NCBI GenBank assembly: GCA_003155175.1
Contig: PMFP01000029.1
Location: forward strand, 1-26,496
Reading direction: 5' to 3'
Source of the DNA: Vulcanimicrobiota bacterium
GTDB lineage: Bacteria; Vulcanimicrobiota; Vulcanimicrobiia; Vulcanimicrobiales; Vulcanimicrobiaceae
DNA: 26,496 nt
Shown here piece after piece: positions 14,247 to 22,061 of this stretch (positions are counted from its first letter, which is position 1; every line of letters starts with the position of its first letter). The position numbers and the translations under genes were made by a program. A model generated the notes under the pieces. The model searched no databases and was not told the DNA's origin. It saw only the letters and a program-made list of their open reading frames with translations.

Positions 14247-17200
14247 AGGAAGAGAACCTCGCAGCGCGCATCGCGCGCTACTTTCTTCATTCCAAGCTCA
14301 CGCCCGCGCTCGCAATCGCGATCGTCGTGTGGGGGCTGCTTGCGATCTGGCAAACGCCGCGGCAGGAAAATCCGCAGATTACAATGCCCGCGGCCACGAT
14401 CGTTACGGAGTATCCGGGCGCGTCGGCAAAGGAAGTCGACCGGCTCGTTACTCAGCGTGGCGAGCGCGTCCTCGCCGAAGTTCCGGGAATCGAACACGTC
14501 TACACGATGTCGACGCAAAACGCCTCGATCATCACGGTTCTCTTTCACGTCGGGGACGACCCGACGAAATCGTTCGTCGATCTGTACGACCACGTCAACG
14601 CCCACCTGACCGATCTTCCGCCCGGTGCGTCGCAGCCGAAGATCACGCCGCTTTCGGTAGACGACATTCCCATAGTCGTCCTGACGCTGCATGGCGCGAA
14701 CTACGATCGCGGCCAGCTCGACCAAGCTGCACAGCGTTTGATCGACGCGGTTAAACCGCTCGACGGCGTCGCCGCGATCGCAACGTACGGCGGGCGCCCG
14801 CGCGAAGTCAACGTCACGCTCGATCCGGTCAAACTCGCGGCGTTCGGACTCTCCCCGCCCGCGATCGCGCGCGCCCTGGGTGCGACGAACGTGATTCAAA
14901 GTGCGGGCACGCTACGCGACGGCGCGATCGAAACGCCGATCCACGTCGGCACGCCGTTCCAGAGCGCCGATCAAGTAGCGGCCCAGATCGTGGGTGTGAG
15001 CGACGGTCAGCCGATCGCACTGAGTGAGGTGGCCTCCGTCGAAATGGGCTGGACTCCCGAGGAAGACCAAACCCGCTTCGGATTCGGAGGCGCCTCGGCC
15101 GGAGCGAGCGGCGCGAGCGAACCCGCGGTGAGCGTCGCCATCGCAAAGAAGCCTGGAACGAACGCCGTGCGGATTGCAAACGACGTCCTGCAACGCGTCG
15201 CCGCGACGGAACTGCCTCCCGGAATCACGGTAACGACGACGCGAAACGACGGCGAAAAAGCCAACCTCGCCGTGAACGAGCTCATCGAGCGTTTGGGCGA
15301 AGCCATCGTCATCGTCGTGGCCCTTCTGTTGGTCCTGGGCTGGCGTCAAGCTCTCGTCGTCGCAACGGCCATTCCGCTCACGCTCTTCGTGACGCTAGGA
15401 GTCGGGATGCTGGCGCACCAAACCATCAACCGGATCACGCTGTTTGCTTTAATTCTCTCGCTCGGGCTGCTCGTCGACGACGCGATCGTGCTCGTTGAAA
15501 ACATCCACCGCCGCTACGCATCGGAACCCGGCGGAGACAAGAGCGAAATCACCGTACGGGCCGTCGGCGAGATCGGCAGCCCGACGGCGCTAGCAACGCT
15601 TACGGTCGTCCTGTCGTTCTTGCCGATGCTGTTCGTTACGGGAATGATGGGTCCGTACATGCGGCCGATCCCGCTCAACGTGCCGGTCGCGATGATCGCT
15701 TCGCTGTTGATCGCGTTCGCCATAACGCCGTGGGCAACGTACAATCTGCTGCGCAACCACAAGCTGGGCGCGAAACACGCGACGCCGCGCTGGGTGATGC
15801 CGTTTCGCGACGCCCTCGCCGGGATGCTCGACCACCCGAAGCGCGGACGGCTCTTTCTCCTAGCGCTCTTGGTCGCTTTTGCGATTAGCCTGGCGCTCCC
15901 GGCTCTCGCGCTCGTGCAATTCCGTATGCTCCCGCGTGCCAACGAAACGTCATTCTTGATCAGCATAGACGCCCCGCCCGCAAGCACCGTCGCCCAAACG
16001 ACGAAAATCGCCGACGCGGTCGGCGCGGAGCTCGCGACGTACCACGAAGTCCGCGATTACGAGATCTTTGCCGGAACCAACTCGGTGCCCGACCTTTCGA
16101 GCCTTCTGCAAGGCACGATTTTTCGCAATTCGGCTAACCTTGCGGACATCCGCGTGAATCTCGTCCCCAAAGGCGACCGGTCCACGCAGTCCTCGATTCT
16201 CGTTCGCAGCCTACGGCCGCGCCTGCAGGATGTTGCTGCGCGCTACGGCGCTAAGCTGCGAATACTGCAAGTGCCCCCCGGGCCTCCGGTTCGCAACACG
16301 ATCTTTGCGAAAATCTTCGGGCCGGATCCCGACGTGCGGCGCTCCATCGCGTCGAATTTAATCGGTTTCTTGCAGTCCCAGCGAGGCGTCGTGGACGTGG
16401 ATTCGAGCGACAAGCCCCTGCCTTTGGGAATCCAGCTCGAAATCGACCAGCGCAAGGCGGCGTTGGCCGGCGTCGACGTCGCCGACGTTGCCCAGACGCT
16501 CGGCATGGCTCTTCACGGGGCGTCCGTATCGACGCTGCACGTCGCGGACGATTCGCGCCCGGTCGGTATCTTCGTACGATTCGGCCCCAAGGATCGCCGC
16601 GACGCGAACTCGCTCGGCGCGATCCAATTGCCGGCGGCGGGCGGCGGGTCCGTGCCGCTTTCCGCCGTCACGACGCTCGTCGCAAGTCCGGTCTCGCAGC
16701 CGGTCTACCGCAACGACTTCGAAGAAGCCACGTACGTCGGCGCGGAGATGGCGGGCCGCAGTTCCACCTACGCCGTCATCGACGCCCTGGTGTATCTTTC
16801 GCGTCATCCTCTGCCGCCGGGTTATCGCATCGATTGGGACGGCGAATGGGACCTAACGCTCAGCGTGTTCGCCGACCTCGGGCGAGCGATGCTCGTCGCG
16901 TTCATCCTGATCTATTTCGTGCTCGTGGCGCGCTTCAAGTCCTTCCGGATCCCCTTGGTCGTCCTCGCGGCGGTTCCGCTGGCTTTCATGGGCATCATGC
17001 CCGGCTTCGCGCTGCTCGCGCCGTTCGGCGTCTATTTTTCCGCAACCGCGATGATCGGCATGATCGCGCTCGTCGGGATAGTCGTGCGCAATTCGATCAT
17101 CCTCATCGAGTTCATCGAAAGCAAGCGGGCCGAAGGCACGCCCATGCGCGAGGCGCTCGTCGAATCGGCCGCGGCCCGGACGCGTCCGATATTCCTCACC

Positions 17201-17416
17201 GCCGCGGCCGGCGTGCTCTCGTCCATCGTCATCGCCTCGGATCCCGTCTGGAGCGGGCTCGCGTGGGCGCTGGTCTTCGGGATGACGTCGTCCGCGGTTC
17301 TCTCGGTGCTCGCCGTGCCGCTGCTCTATCTCGCGATGGCGCCGGGGGACGACGCGGTCGCGCAAGGCAAGCCCGAGAGGCCCGGTGCCCCGTGGGCGGA
17401 GCCGTCGAATGCGTAA
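14243..17416 (+). CDS. RND efflux pump inner-membrane transporter
   Basis: 1057 aa, the usual length for an AcrB/HAE1-like RND pump with 12 membrane helices and two large periplasmic loops. The N-terminus PRQENPQITMPAATIVTEYPGAS is represented by conserved QENPQI (41-46) and YPGAS (57-61). The proton-relay motif in TM4, GLLVDDAIVLVENIHR at about 408-423, has the paired Asp412-Asp413 typical of HAE-type pumps rather than the single-Asp pattern of heavy-metal CzcA pumps. This argues for an organic or small-molecule substrate rather than a metal ion. Overlaps join it to the adaptor (4 bases) and the TolC-like gene (8 bases). The substrate is unknown. Confidence 0.94.
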   Translation: MKEENLAARIARYFLHSKLTPALAIAIVVWGLLAIWQTPRQENPQITMPAATIVTEYPGASAKEVDRLVTQRGERVLAEVPGIEHVYTMSTQNASIITVLFHVGDDPTKSFVDLYDHVNAHLTDLPPGASQPKITPLSVDDIPIVVLTLHGANYDRGQLDQAAQRLIDAVKPLDGVAAIATYGGRPREVNVTLDPVKLAAFGLSPPAIARALGATNVIQSAGTLRDGAIETPIHVGTPFQSADQVAAQIVGVSDGQPIALSEVASVEMGWTPEEDQTRFGFGGASAGASGASEPAVSVAIAKKPGTNAVRIANDVLQRVAATELPPGITVTTTRNDGEKANLAVNELIERLGEAIVIVVALLLVLGWRQALVVATAIPLTLFVTLGVGMLAHQTINRITLFALILSLGLLVDDAIVLVENIHRRYASEPGGDKSEITVRAVGEIGSPTALATLTVVLSFLPMLFVTGMMGPYMRPIPLNVPVAMIASLLIAFAITPWATYNLLRNHKLGAKHATPRWVMPFRDALAGMLDHPKRGRLFLLALLVAFAISLALPALALVQFRMLPRANETSFLISIDAPPASTVAQTTKIADAVGAELATYHEVRDYEIFAGTNSVPDLSSLLQGTIFRNSANLADIRVNLVPKGDRSTQSSILVRSLRPRLQDVAARYGAKLRILQVPPGPPVRNTIFAKIFGPDPDVRRSIASNLIGFLQSQRGVVDVDSSDKPLPLGIQLEIDQRKAALAGVDVADVAQTLGMALHGASVSTLHVADDSRPVGIFVRFGPKDRRDANSLGAIQLPAAGGGSVPLSAVTTLVASPVSQPVYRNDFEEATYVGAEMAGRSSTYAVIDALVYLSRHPLPPGYRIDWDGEWDLTLSVFADLGRAMLVAFILIYFVLVARFKSFRIPLVVLAAVPLAFMGIMPGFALLAPFGVYFSATAMIGMIALVGIVVRNSIILIEFIESKRAEGTPMREALVESAAARTRPIFLTAAAGVLSSIVIASDPVWSGLAWALVFGMTSSAVLSVLAVPLLYLAMAPGDDAVAQGKPERPGAPWAEPSNA

Positions 17417-18698
17417 CGCGTTGCTCGCCGCGATCCTCACGCTCGCCTGCGTGACTCCGCTGCGGGCGCAAGAGCGGGCGGCGCAGAGTTTGTCGCTCGA
17501 CCAAGCCATCGTGACGGCCGTATCTCAAAATCCGTCGTATCGCGAATCGCTCGTCGCCGTCGATGCCGGCGTCGGCCGCGTGCGGGCGGCTCGCGCTTCG
17601 CTCGGGCCGTCGGTAACGCTGTCGGACGCGTATCAATATCAGGACACGGTGGCGAAACTTCCAACGCCGTTCGGACCCCTGCCCTTCTCGCCCAACTCCA
17701 CGAACATTCCGCTCCTGGGCGCATCGTACACGCTCTTCGACGGCGGCGCCGGCGCGGCGCGCCTGGCCGCTGCGTCGGCCTCGCTATCATCAACCCAGGC
17801 TTCGGCGCGTCAAGCCAGAGCCGGCCTCATCTCGCAGGTATCGTCCGCCTATTACGATCTGGTGGCCGCGATACAAAACTCGGCCGTCGCCGAACGCGGC
17901 GTCGACGTCGCCCAAGCGCACGTCGAACTGGCGATGCTGCGCCTGCGAGCCGGACAAATTCCACGTGCCGAGCTCCTCCAGGCGCAAACCGATCTCGCCG
18001 ACCGGCGCGTAGGTGCGATCGCGGCGCGCAACGACGTCGAGCTCGATCAAAACCGTCTGGACGCGACGATGAACGTTCCGCTCGGAACGGTCTACGCGCC
18101 GACCGACGGCCTGGGCGGCGAGATCCCTGCGGTCGACCTCCAACGCCTCATTGCGACGGCGAAGACCCAGCGCGGCGACCTCGCAGCCGCGCGTCTCGCG
18201 GTCGAGGCGGCCGAGCGCGCCGTCGGCGCCGCGCGCGCCCAGCGCTCGCCCAGCGTCGCCCTCTCGGCGAGCGAGGGCAACGTCCAGCCCGTCGTTACGA
18301 CCGGTTATCATTCCCAATTTACCGTTGGACTCGACGCCGTGTGGAAGCTCTTCGACGACGGATACACGGACGGACGCGTCGCTGAAGCACGAGCCGCCGT
18401 TTCGCAAGCGCAGCTGGAAGTCGAGCGGCTCCAGGTACAAGCCGAGCTCGAAGTGCGCCAGGCCTATCTCGCCCTCGACGCCGCGCGAGAACAGGTCGAA
18501 GCCTCAAAGCAACTCGTCGTGCTGGCCGGCGAAAATCGCCGGCTGGCCGAGATTCGTTATCGCGGCGGAGTCGGCACCGCTCTGGAACTTCGCGACGCGG
18601 AGCTGCGCGACGACGCGGCTCGGCAGAGCGTCGTCGACGCCGAGCGATCTCTCATGGAGAGCGTCGTATCGCTTCGTTTCGCAGCGGGTCTGATCTAA
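17409..18698 (+). CDS. TolC-family outer-membrane efflux protein
   Basis: 429 aa from ATG 17409, which gives a clean signal peptide (MRNALLAAILTLACVTPLRA). An upstream in-frame start at 17385 would spoil it. The protein has the duplicated TolC/OEP layout: long Ala/Gln/Arg-rich coiled helices (for example SSTQASARQARAGLISQVSS and ARAAVSQAQLEVERLQVQAE), each followed by a strand-rich stretch such as TLFDGGAG and WKLFDDGYTDGR. The latter is a family hallmark. It completes a tripartite pump with the two genes before it, overlapping the pump gene by eight bases. Confidence 0.92.
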   Translation: MRNALLAAILTLACVTPLRAQERAAQSLSLDQAIVTAVSQNPSYRESLVAVDAGVGRVRAARASLGPSVTLSDAYQYQDTVAKLPTPFGPLPFSPNSTNIPLLGASYTLFDGGAGAARLAAASASLSSTQASARQARAGLISQVSSAYYDLVAAIQNSAVAERGVDVAQAHVELAMLRLRAGQIPRAELLQAQTDLADRRVGAIAARNDVELDQNRLDATMNVPLGTVYAPTDGLGGEIPAVDLQRLIATAKTQRGDLAAARLAVEAAERAVGAARAQRSPSVALSASEGNVQPVVTTGYHSQFTVGLDAVWKLFDDGYTDGRVAEARAAVSQAQLEVERLQVQAELEVRQAYLALDAAREQVEASKQLVVLAGENRRLAEIRYRGGVGTALELRDAELRDDAARQSVVDAERSLMESVVSLRFAAGLI

Positions 18699-18740
18699 CT
18701 CGTTCCACGTTACGTTTCAAGATGAAAAAGGAGAATCCCC

Positions 18741-19157
18741 ATGTCATCGATGCCAAGCCTAAAATACGGACGCCAAGTAGCGACCGCACTGCCGTTCGAG
18801 ACGGCCGTCGAACGCGCGAAAGCACTTCTCAAGGACGAAGGCTTCGGCGTGCTGTGCGAGATCGACGTAACGGCCACCATGCGCGAGAAGCTGGGCGAAA
18901 CGTTTCACCCCTATCGCATTCTCGGCGCATGCAATCCGAAGCTCGCTCATCGCGCGCTGTCGGCGGAACCGCAGATCGGCTTGCTCCTGCCCTGCAACGT
19001 CGTCGTCCAGGAAGTTGGAGGCAAGACGATCGTCTCGGCGGTGGACGCGCAAGCGATGATGGCGATGGTCGGTAACGAAAATCTTGCGCCGGTGGCCGAC
19101 GAAGCCAACGCCGCCCTCGGCCGCGTTCTTTCGCGAATCGGCGAGGTCTCGTCGTGA
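18741..19157 (+). CDS. DUF302 domain protein
   Basis: 138 aa covering one DUF302 domain: FETAVERAKALLKDEGFGVL, then the conserved KLGETFHPYRILGACNPKLA and IGLLLPCNVVVQE with VDAQAMM. The two Cys (in GACNP and LPCNV) are typical of the family. The ribosome-binding site is strong (AAGGAG at 18728-18733, seven bases before ATG). The function of DUF302 is not firmly known, but it often neighbours sulfur-metabolism and SQR-like genes, as here. The 42 bases after the TolC-like gene show no promoter, so it is probably in the same transcript. Its stop overlaps the next start as GTGA. Confidence 0.92.
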   Translation: MSSMPSLKYGRQVATALPFETAVERAKALLKDEGFGVLCEIDVTATMREKLGETFHPYRILGACNPKLAHRALSAEPQIGLLLPCNVVVQEVGGKTIVSAVDAQAMMAMVGNENLAPVADEANAALGRVLSRIGEVSS

Positions 19158-20581
19158 AGCCGCAGGTCGTGATCCTCGGCGCCGGCTTCGCGGGACATAC
19201 CGCCGCACTTCATTTGTCGCATCTCGTCCGCGGAAAGGCGGACGTGACGGTCGTAGCGCCGCGCAACCGCTTTACCTGGTTTCCCAGCTTGATCTGGGTG
19301 GGCACGGGAACCATGTCCCCCGACGACGTGCACTTCGAGCTGGCGCCGGTATACGAGAAGATCGGCGTCTCGTACGTGGACGGGCGCGCTACCACGATCA
19401 AGCCCGACGATCGCGAAGTCACCGTGCAGACCGCGTCGGGAGAAGAGCGCATGATCGCGTACGACTTCCTTCTCAACGCGACCGGTCCGTATCTCAACTT
19501 CGAAGCGACGCCCGGTCTCGGGCCGTCCACGGGAAACACGACCAGCGTGTGTTCCGTGGAACACGCGGTCGAGGCCCGCGACCGCTATCTCGACGTCGTG
19601 CGCGAGCTCAAGGCCGGCAAGCGCCGGCGCATCGTCGTGGGCGTCGGCCACGCCGGCGCGACCTGCGAGGGAGCCGCTTTCGAGTACCTGATGAACGTAG
19701 ACGCCGACCTACGCGCGCGCGGAATCCGCGACGCGGCCGAACTCGTGTGGGTCACGAACGAACCCGAAGCGGGCGACTTCGGCGTGGACGGAATCGAAGC
19801 GATCAAACGCGGGGTCCTGGTAACTGGCGCGAGCCTCGTGCGCATGATCCTCGACGAAGCTCGGATCGTTCCCAAGATCGCGGCCGGCGTTACGAAAGTC
19901 GATCCCGGCGTGCTTCACTACGAACAAATCGGCGAAGATCCCGGAACGATCGAATACGACTTGGCGATGCTGATTCCGCAGTTCCGAGGCATTCCGATCA
20001 AGTATGTGGCATCCGATGGGAGCGACATTTCCGAAAAAATGACGGTTCCCAGCGGCTTCATGCGCGTGGACGCGGACTACACGCCGAAAGGATTCTCTGA
20101 ATACCGCGGCGCGGACTGGCCCGCAAAGTATCTCTCGCCGCATTACGACAACGTCTACGCGGCCGGCATCGCCTTCGCGCCTCCCCACCCCATGTCGAAA
20201 GGCAAAAAAGCCGCCAGCGGCCTCGCGATCGCGGCGATGCCGCCTCGAACCGGCATGGCGTCGGGCATCATGGGCCGCACCGTCGCCGAGAACATCGCGC
20301 AGCAAGTGAGCGGCGAAGCGCCGACGCACCACGCGCGCATGTCGGAGATGCCGGCCGCGTGTATCGCGTCGATGGGGAAGTCCATCTGGAACGGATCCGC
20401 CGCTTCGATCATCATGACGCCGGTCGCTCGCGACTACGAGCGGTACCCCGAGCACGGACGGGATCTCGCACTGTGCGATCTCGACGTCGGGCTGGCGGGG
20501 GCATGGACGAAGCGCGCGCTTCACTCGGCATTTCTCTGGAAGCTGCAAGCCAAACCCGGCTGGCAGCTGATCCCGGAATAG
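19154..20581 (+). CDS. Sulfide:quinone oxidoreductase-like FAD protein
   Basis: 475 aa flavoprotein of the two-dinucleotide-binding-domain family. The FAD-binding VVILGAGFAG is at 5-14, and a second glycine motif VVGVGHAGATCEG is at 161-173. Cysteines lie at 133 (TSVCSVEHA), 171 (GATCEG), 403 (PAACIASMG) and 441. The first three may correspond to the three conserved Cys of SQR, with 171 and 403 as the likely sulfur-bridging pair, but I infer this from spacing only. The C-terminus (WTKRALHSAFLWKLQA) resembles the amphipathic membrane anchor of SQRs. It should oxidise sulfide to (poly)sulfur and pass electrons to quinone at the inner membrane. GTG start, coupled to DUF302. Confidence 0.85.
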   Translation: MKPQVVILGAGFAGHTAALHLSHLVRGKADVTVVAPRNRFTWFPSLIWVGTGTMSPDDVHFELAPVYEKIGVSYVDGRATTIKPDDREVTVQTASGEERMIAYDFLLNATGPYLNFEATPGLGPSTGNTTSVCSVEHAVEARDRYLDVVRELKAGKRRRIVVGVGHAGATCEGAAFEYLMNVDADLRARGIRDAAELVWVTNEPEAGDFGVDGIEAIKRGVLVTGASLVRMILDEARIVPKIAAGVTKVDPGVLHYEQIGEDPGTIEYDLAMLIPQFRGIPIKYVASDGSDISEKMTVPSGFMRVDADYTPKGFSEYRGADWPAKYLSPHYDNVYAAGIAFAPPHPMSKGKKAASGLAIAAMPPRTGMASGIMGRTVAENIAQQVSGEAPTHHARMSEMPAACIASMGKSIWNGSAASIIMTPVARDYERYPEHGRDLALCDLDVGLAGAWTKRALHSAFLWKLQAKPGWQLIPE

Positions 20582-20590
20582 GAGACGGAT

Positions 20591-20701
20591 ATGGGACGCT
20601 TCTGGAGACAGTTTTGGCCGTTTCAAGCTTGGCGGTTCATCGTCATCAACACGAAGATGTTTCTGATCGCCAAGGGCTTGGTCGGCCCGCCTCACTCGTG
20701 A
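20591..20701 (+). CDS. 36-aa ORF after the SQR-like gene
   Basis: Complete 36-codon ORF (ATG 20591, TGA 20699-20701) with AGGAG at 20580-20584, six bases upstream and overlapping the SQR stop codon. The product MGRFWRQFWPFQAWRFIVIN continues TKMFLIAKGLVGPPHS. It is rich in Trp/Phe with interspersed Arg, then a short hydrophobic stretch, as in an amphipathic or single-pass membrane peptide. It sits between the SQR-like gene and the DUF2892 gene and is probably cotranslated with them. It may be a membrane-associated small subunit of the SQR-like enzyme. I do not recognise a named family. Confidence 0.65.
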   Translation: MGRFWRQFWPFQAWRFIVINTKMFLIAKGLVGPPHS

Positions 20702-20741
20702 ACGCCAAAGAACCACTCTACGCCGACAGGAGAACATCTCG

Positions 20742-20963
20742 ATGAGCTTTGCAAGATTCATGTCCGGGACCGCCGGCCGTTCGATCAGAATCGTGGCCGG
20801 GCTGGCGTTGATCGCGACCGGTTACGCCATGCACTCGACGACCGGAAACGTCGTCGCTCTGGTCGGCTGCGTGCCGCTCGCAGCCGGAGCGCTCGATCTC
20901 TGCTTCTTCGCGCCCCTCTTTGGAGCGCCGCTGTCCGGAAAGGACATCCGCCGTCCGAGCTAA
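20742..20963 (+). CDS. DUF2892 (YgaP-like) small membrane protein
   Basis: 73 aa with two membrane helices (about 14-30 and 36-60) in the DUF2892 pattern: GTAGRSIRIVAGLALIATGY followed by GCVPLAAGALDLCFFAPLFG. Cys43 and Cys54 lie in the second helix region; the family usually has a Cys in this DxCxxxxLFG-like segment. In E. coli YgaP this membrane part is fused to a rhodanese (sulfurtransferase) domain, which is absent here. A good ribosome-binding site (AGGAGA at 20728-20733) sets the start. Location after the SQR-like gene supports a role in handling sulfane sulfur. Confidence 0.88.
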   Translation: MSFARFMSGTAGRSIRIVAGLALIATGYAMHSTTGNVVALVGCVPLAAGALDLCFFAPLFGAPLSGKDIRRPS

Positions 20964-21417
20964 GCCTGCCGGAAGGGTCCCGGGCAAAAATCCCGGCGCT
21001 CTCTGGGTCGCGGGGCAACTCGCGCTATTCGTCGCGTTCGCACTGGCGCCGGGAAACCCGATCGAATGGCGATCGCCGGGATGCGCGCTGCTGGCGCTTG
21101 CGGCGGCGCTCTTCGTCGCCGCCGTCGTGGCGATGGGGAGCACGCTGTCCCCGTTCCCCGCGCCGGTCGAGCGCGGCAACCTCGTAACGGGCGGCGTCTT
21201 TTCGCTCGTCCGGCATCCCATCTATACCGCGGTCGTCATCGGCTTCGCCGGCCTGAGCCTGATGACGCACAGCCCGTGGCGCGCTGCACTCACGGTAGCG
21301 ATGATGCTGTTCTTCGATGCAAAGTCGCGCGCCGAAGAACGCATGCTGCGCGAGCGCTACCCCGGCTACGCAGACTACGCCAAACGCGTGAAGCGTTTCG
21401 TTCCCTGGATCTACTAG
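20920..21417 (+). CDS. Isoprenylcysteine methyltransferase-like membrane protein
   Basis: Up to 165 aa. Three or four membrane helices are followed by the ICMT/PEMT-type cofactor motif GGVFSLVRHPIYTAVVIGF, the Glu-containing AKSRAEERMLRERYP, and the end YAKRVKRFVPWIY. Such proteins are S-adenosylmethionine-dependent methyltransferases in the membrane; bacterial members act on unknown substrates, possibly including thiols. The start is uncertain. No ATG or GTG precedes the first helix, and the TTG at 20920 overlaps the DUF2892 gene by 44 bases with no good ribosome-binding site. A non-standard start after 20963 is possible. Last gene of the operon; four bases separate it from the convergent cupin gene. 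Confidence 0.8.
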   Translation: MERRCPERTSAVRAKPAGRVPGKNPGALWVAGQLALFVAFALAPGNPIEWRSPGCALLALAAALFVAAVVAMGSTLSPFPAPVERGNLVTGGVFSLVRHPIYTAVVIGFAGLSLMTHSPWRAALTVAMMLFFDAKSRAEERMLRERYPGYADYAKRVKRFVPWIY

Positions 21418-21421
21418 GAAG

Positions 21422-21802
21422 TTAGACCGGCTCGCAGCCTCGCAGCCACTGAAGTTCCTCGACGGTTCGGCCGGTCACGACGTTGCCCGTATTCACCGTC
21501 GTCTTCGGTTCGAGAAGAACGACGTGACATTCGGCGCTGAGCGCCTCGGGTCGATGTTCCAGGCCGCGCGGGATCACGATCAATTCTCCAGGACCCAAAT
21601 CGACGTCACCGTCACGCAGGCCCATGCGCATGCGCCCCTCGACCACCAGGAACAGCTCGTCTTCGATCTCGTGATGATGCCAGTCGAACGCACCTTGGAG
21701 TTTGACGAGTTTCACGTACGAGTCGTTGATTTCTCCGGCGATTTTCGGATTCCAGAAATCGTCGAACCTCGCGAATGCCTCGGCTAAGTTTACTTTACGC
21801 AT
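21422..21802 (-). CDS. Cupin-domain protein
   Basis: 126 aa from ATG 21802 (MRKVNLAEAFARFDDFWNPK). The open frame continues upstream, but that part runs back through the tRNA. This is a single small cupin barrel: first motif WHHHEIEDELFLVVEGRM at 41-58, with three His and Glu49 as likely metal ligands, and second motif PGELIVIPRGLEHRPEA at 71-87, with His83. The set is complete, so it should bind a divalent metal. Related stand-alone cupins are annotated as mannose-6-phosphate isomerase-like without proven activity. The gene follows tRNA-Leu by 79 bases on the same strand. Confidence 0.88.
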   Translation of the reverse strand: MRKVNLAEAFARFDDFWNPKIAGEINDSYVKLVKLQGAFDWHHHEIEDELFLVVEGRMRMGLRDGDVDLGPGELIVIPRGLEHRPEALSAECHVVLLEPKTTVNTGNVVTGRTVEELQWLRGCEPV

Positions 21803-21867
21803 ACGAACTGCACGCAGGACCCGCAGAGGACGCCTCATCCCGCGGGCCGCCTGAAAAGAGCGGCGAT

Positions 21868-21874
21868 AAAAAAA
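21868..21874 (-). terminator. U-tract after tRNA-Leu
   Basis: Seven consecutive T on the minus strand, seven bases past the tRNA 3' end. A short hairpin (stem 21846-21850 with 21860-21864) follows the tract rather than preceding it. It may serve as a processing or termination signal for the tRNA transcript, but it is not a canonical intrinsic terminator. Confidence 0.3.
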
Positions 21875-21881
21875 TGGATAC

Positions 21882-21965
21882 TGCCCAGGAAGGGACTCGA
21901 ACCCCCACGATGTTGCCACCACTGATACCTGAAACCAGCGCGTCTACCAATTCCGCCACCTGGGC
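21882..21965 (-). tRNA. tRNA-Leu (anticodon CAG)
   Basis: 84-base class II tRNA. The acceptor stem GCCCAGG pairs with CCTGGGC, with discriminator A. The D-arm is GTGGCGGAATTGGTAGACGC, the anticodon stem CTGGT/ATCAG encloses loop TTCAGGT (anticodon CAG, reading CUG), a long variable arm follows, and the T-loop is GTTCGAGTC. The 3' CCA is not encoded (the next bases are GTA) and must be added by the CCA enzyme. CUG should be a heavily used Leu codon in this GC-rich genome. Confidence 0.96.
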
Positions 21966-22061
21966 ACGGCGCAGTCCGATTCTCTCCGAGGGTCGCCGCC
22001 CCTGCCTGCGGCAAGGCAAGAGGCCCACCGCGCCGCGGCCCTAAAGTACGGAAATCCACGC

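Noticed and set aside
14243..17416. Heavy-metal (CzcA/CusA-like) identity for the RND pump, suggested by the CsoR-family neighbour.
   Set aside because: The TM4 motif has the Asp-Asp pair of HAE-type pumps and no Met- or His-rich metal motif is visible.
21803..21922. Upstream extension of the cupin frame.
   Set aside because: It would be translated from within tRNA-Leu; the cupin fold starts after ATG 21802.
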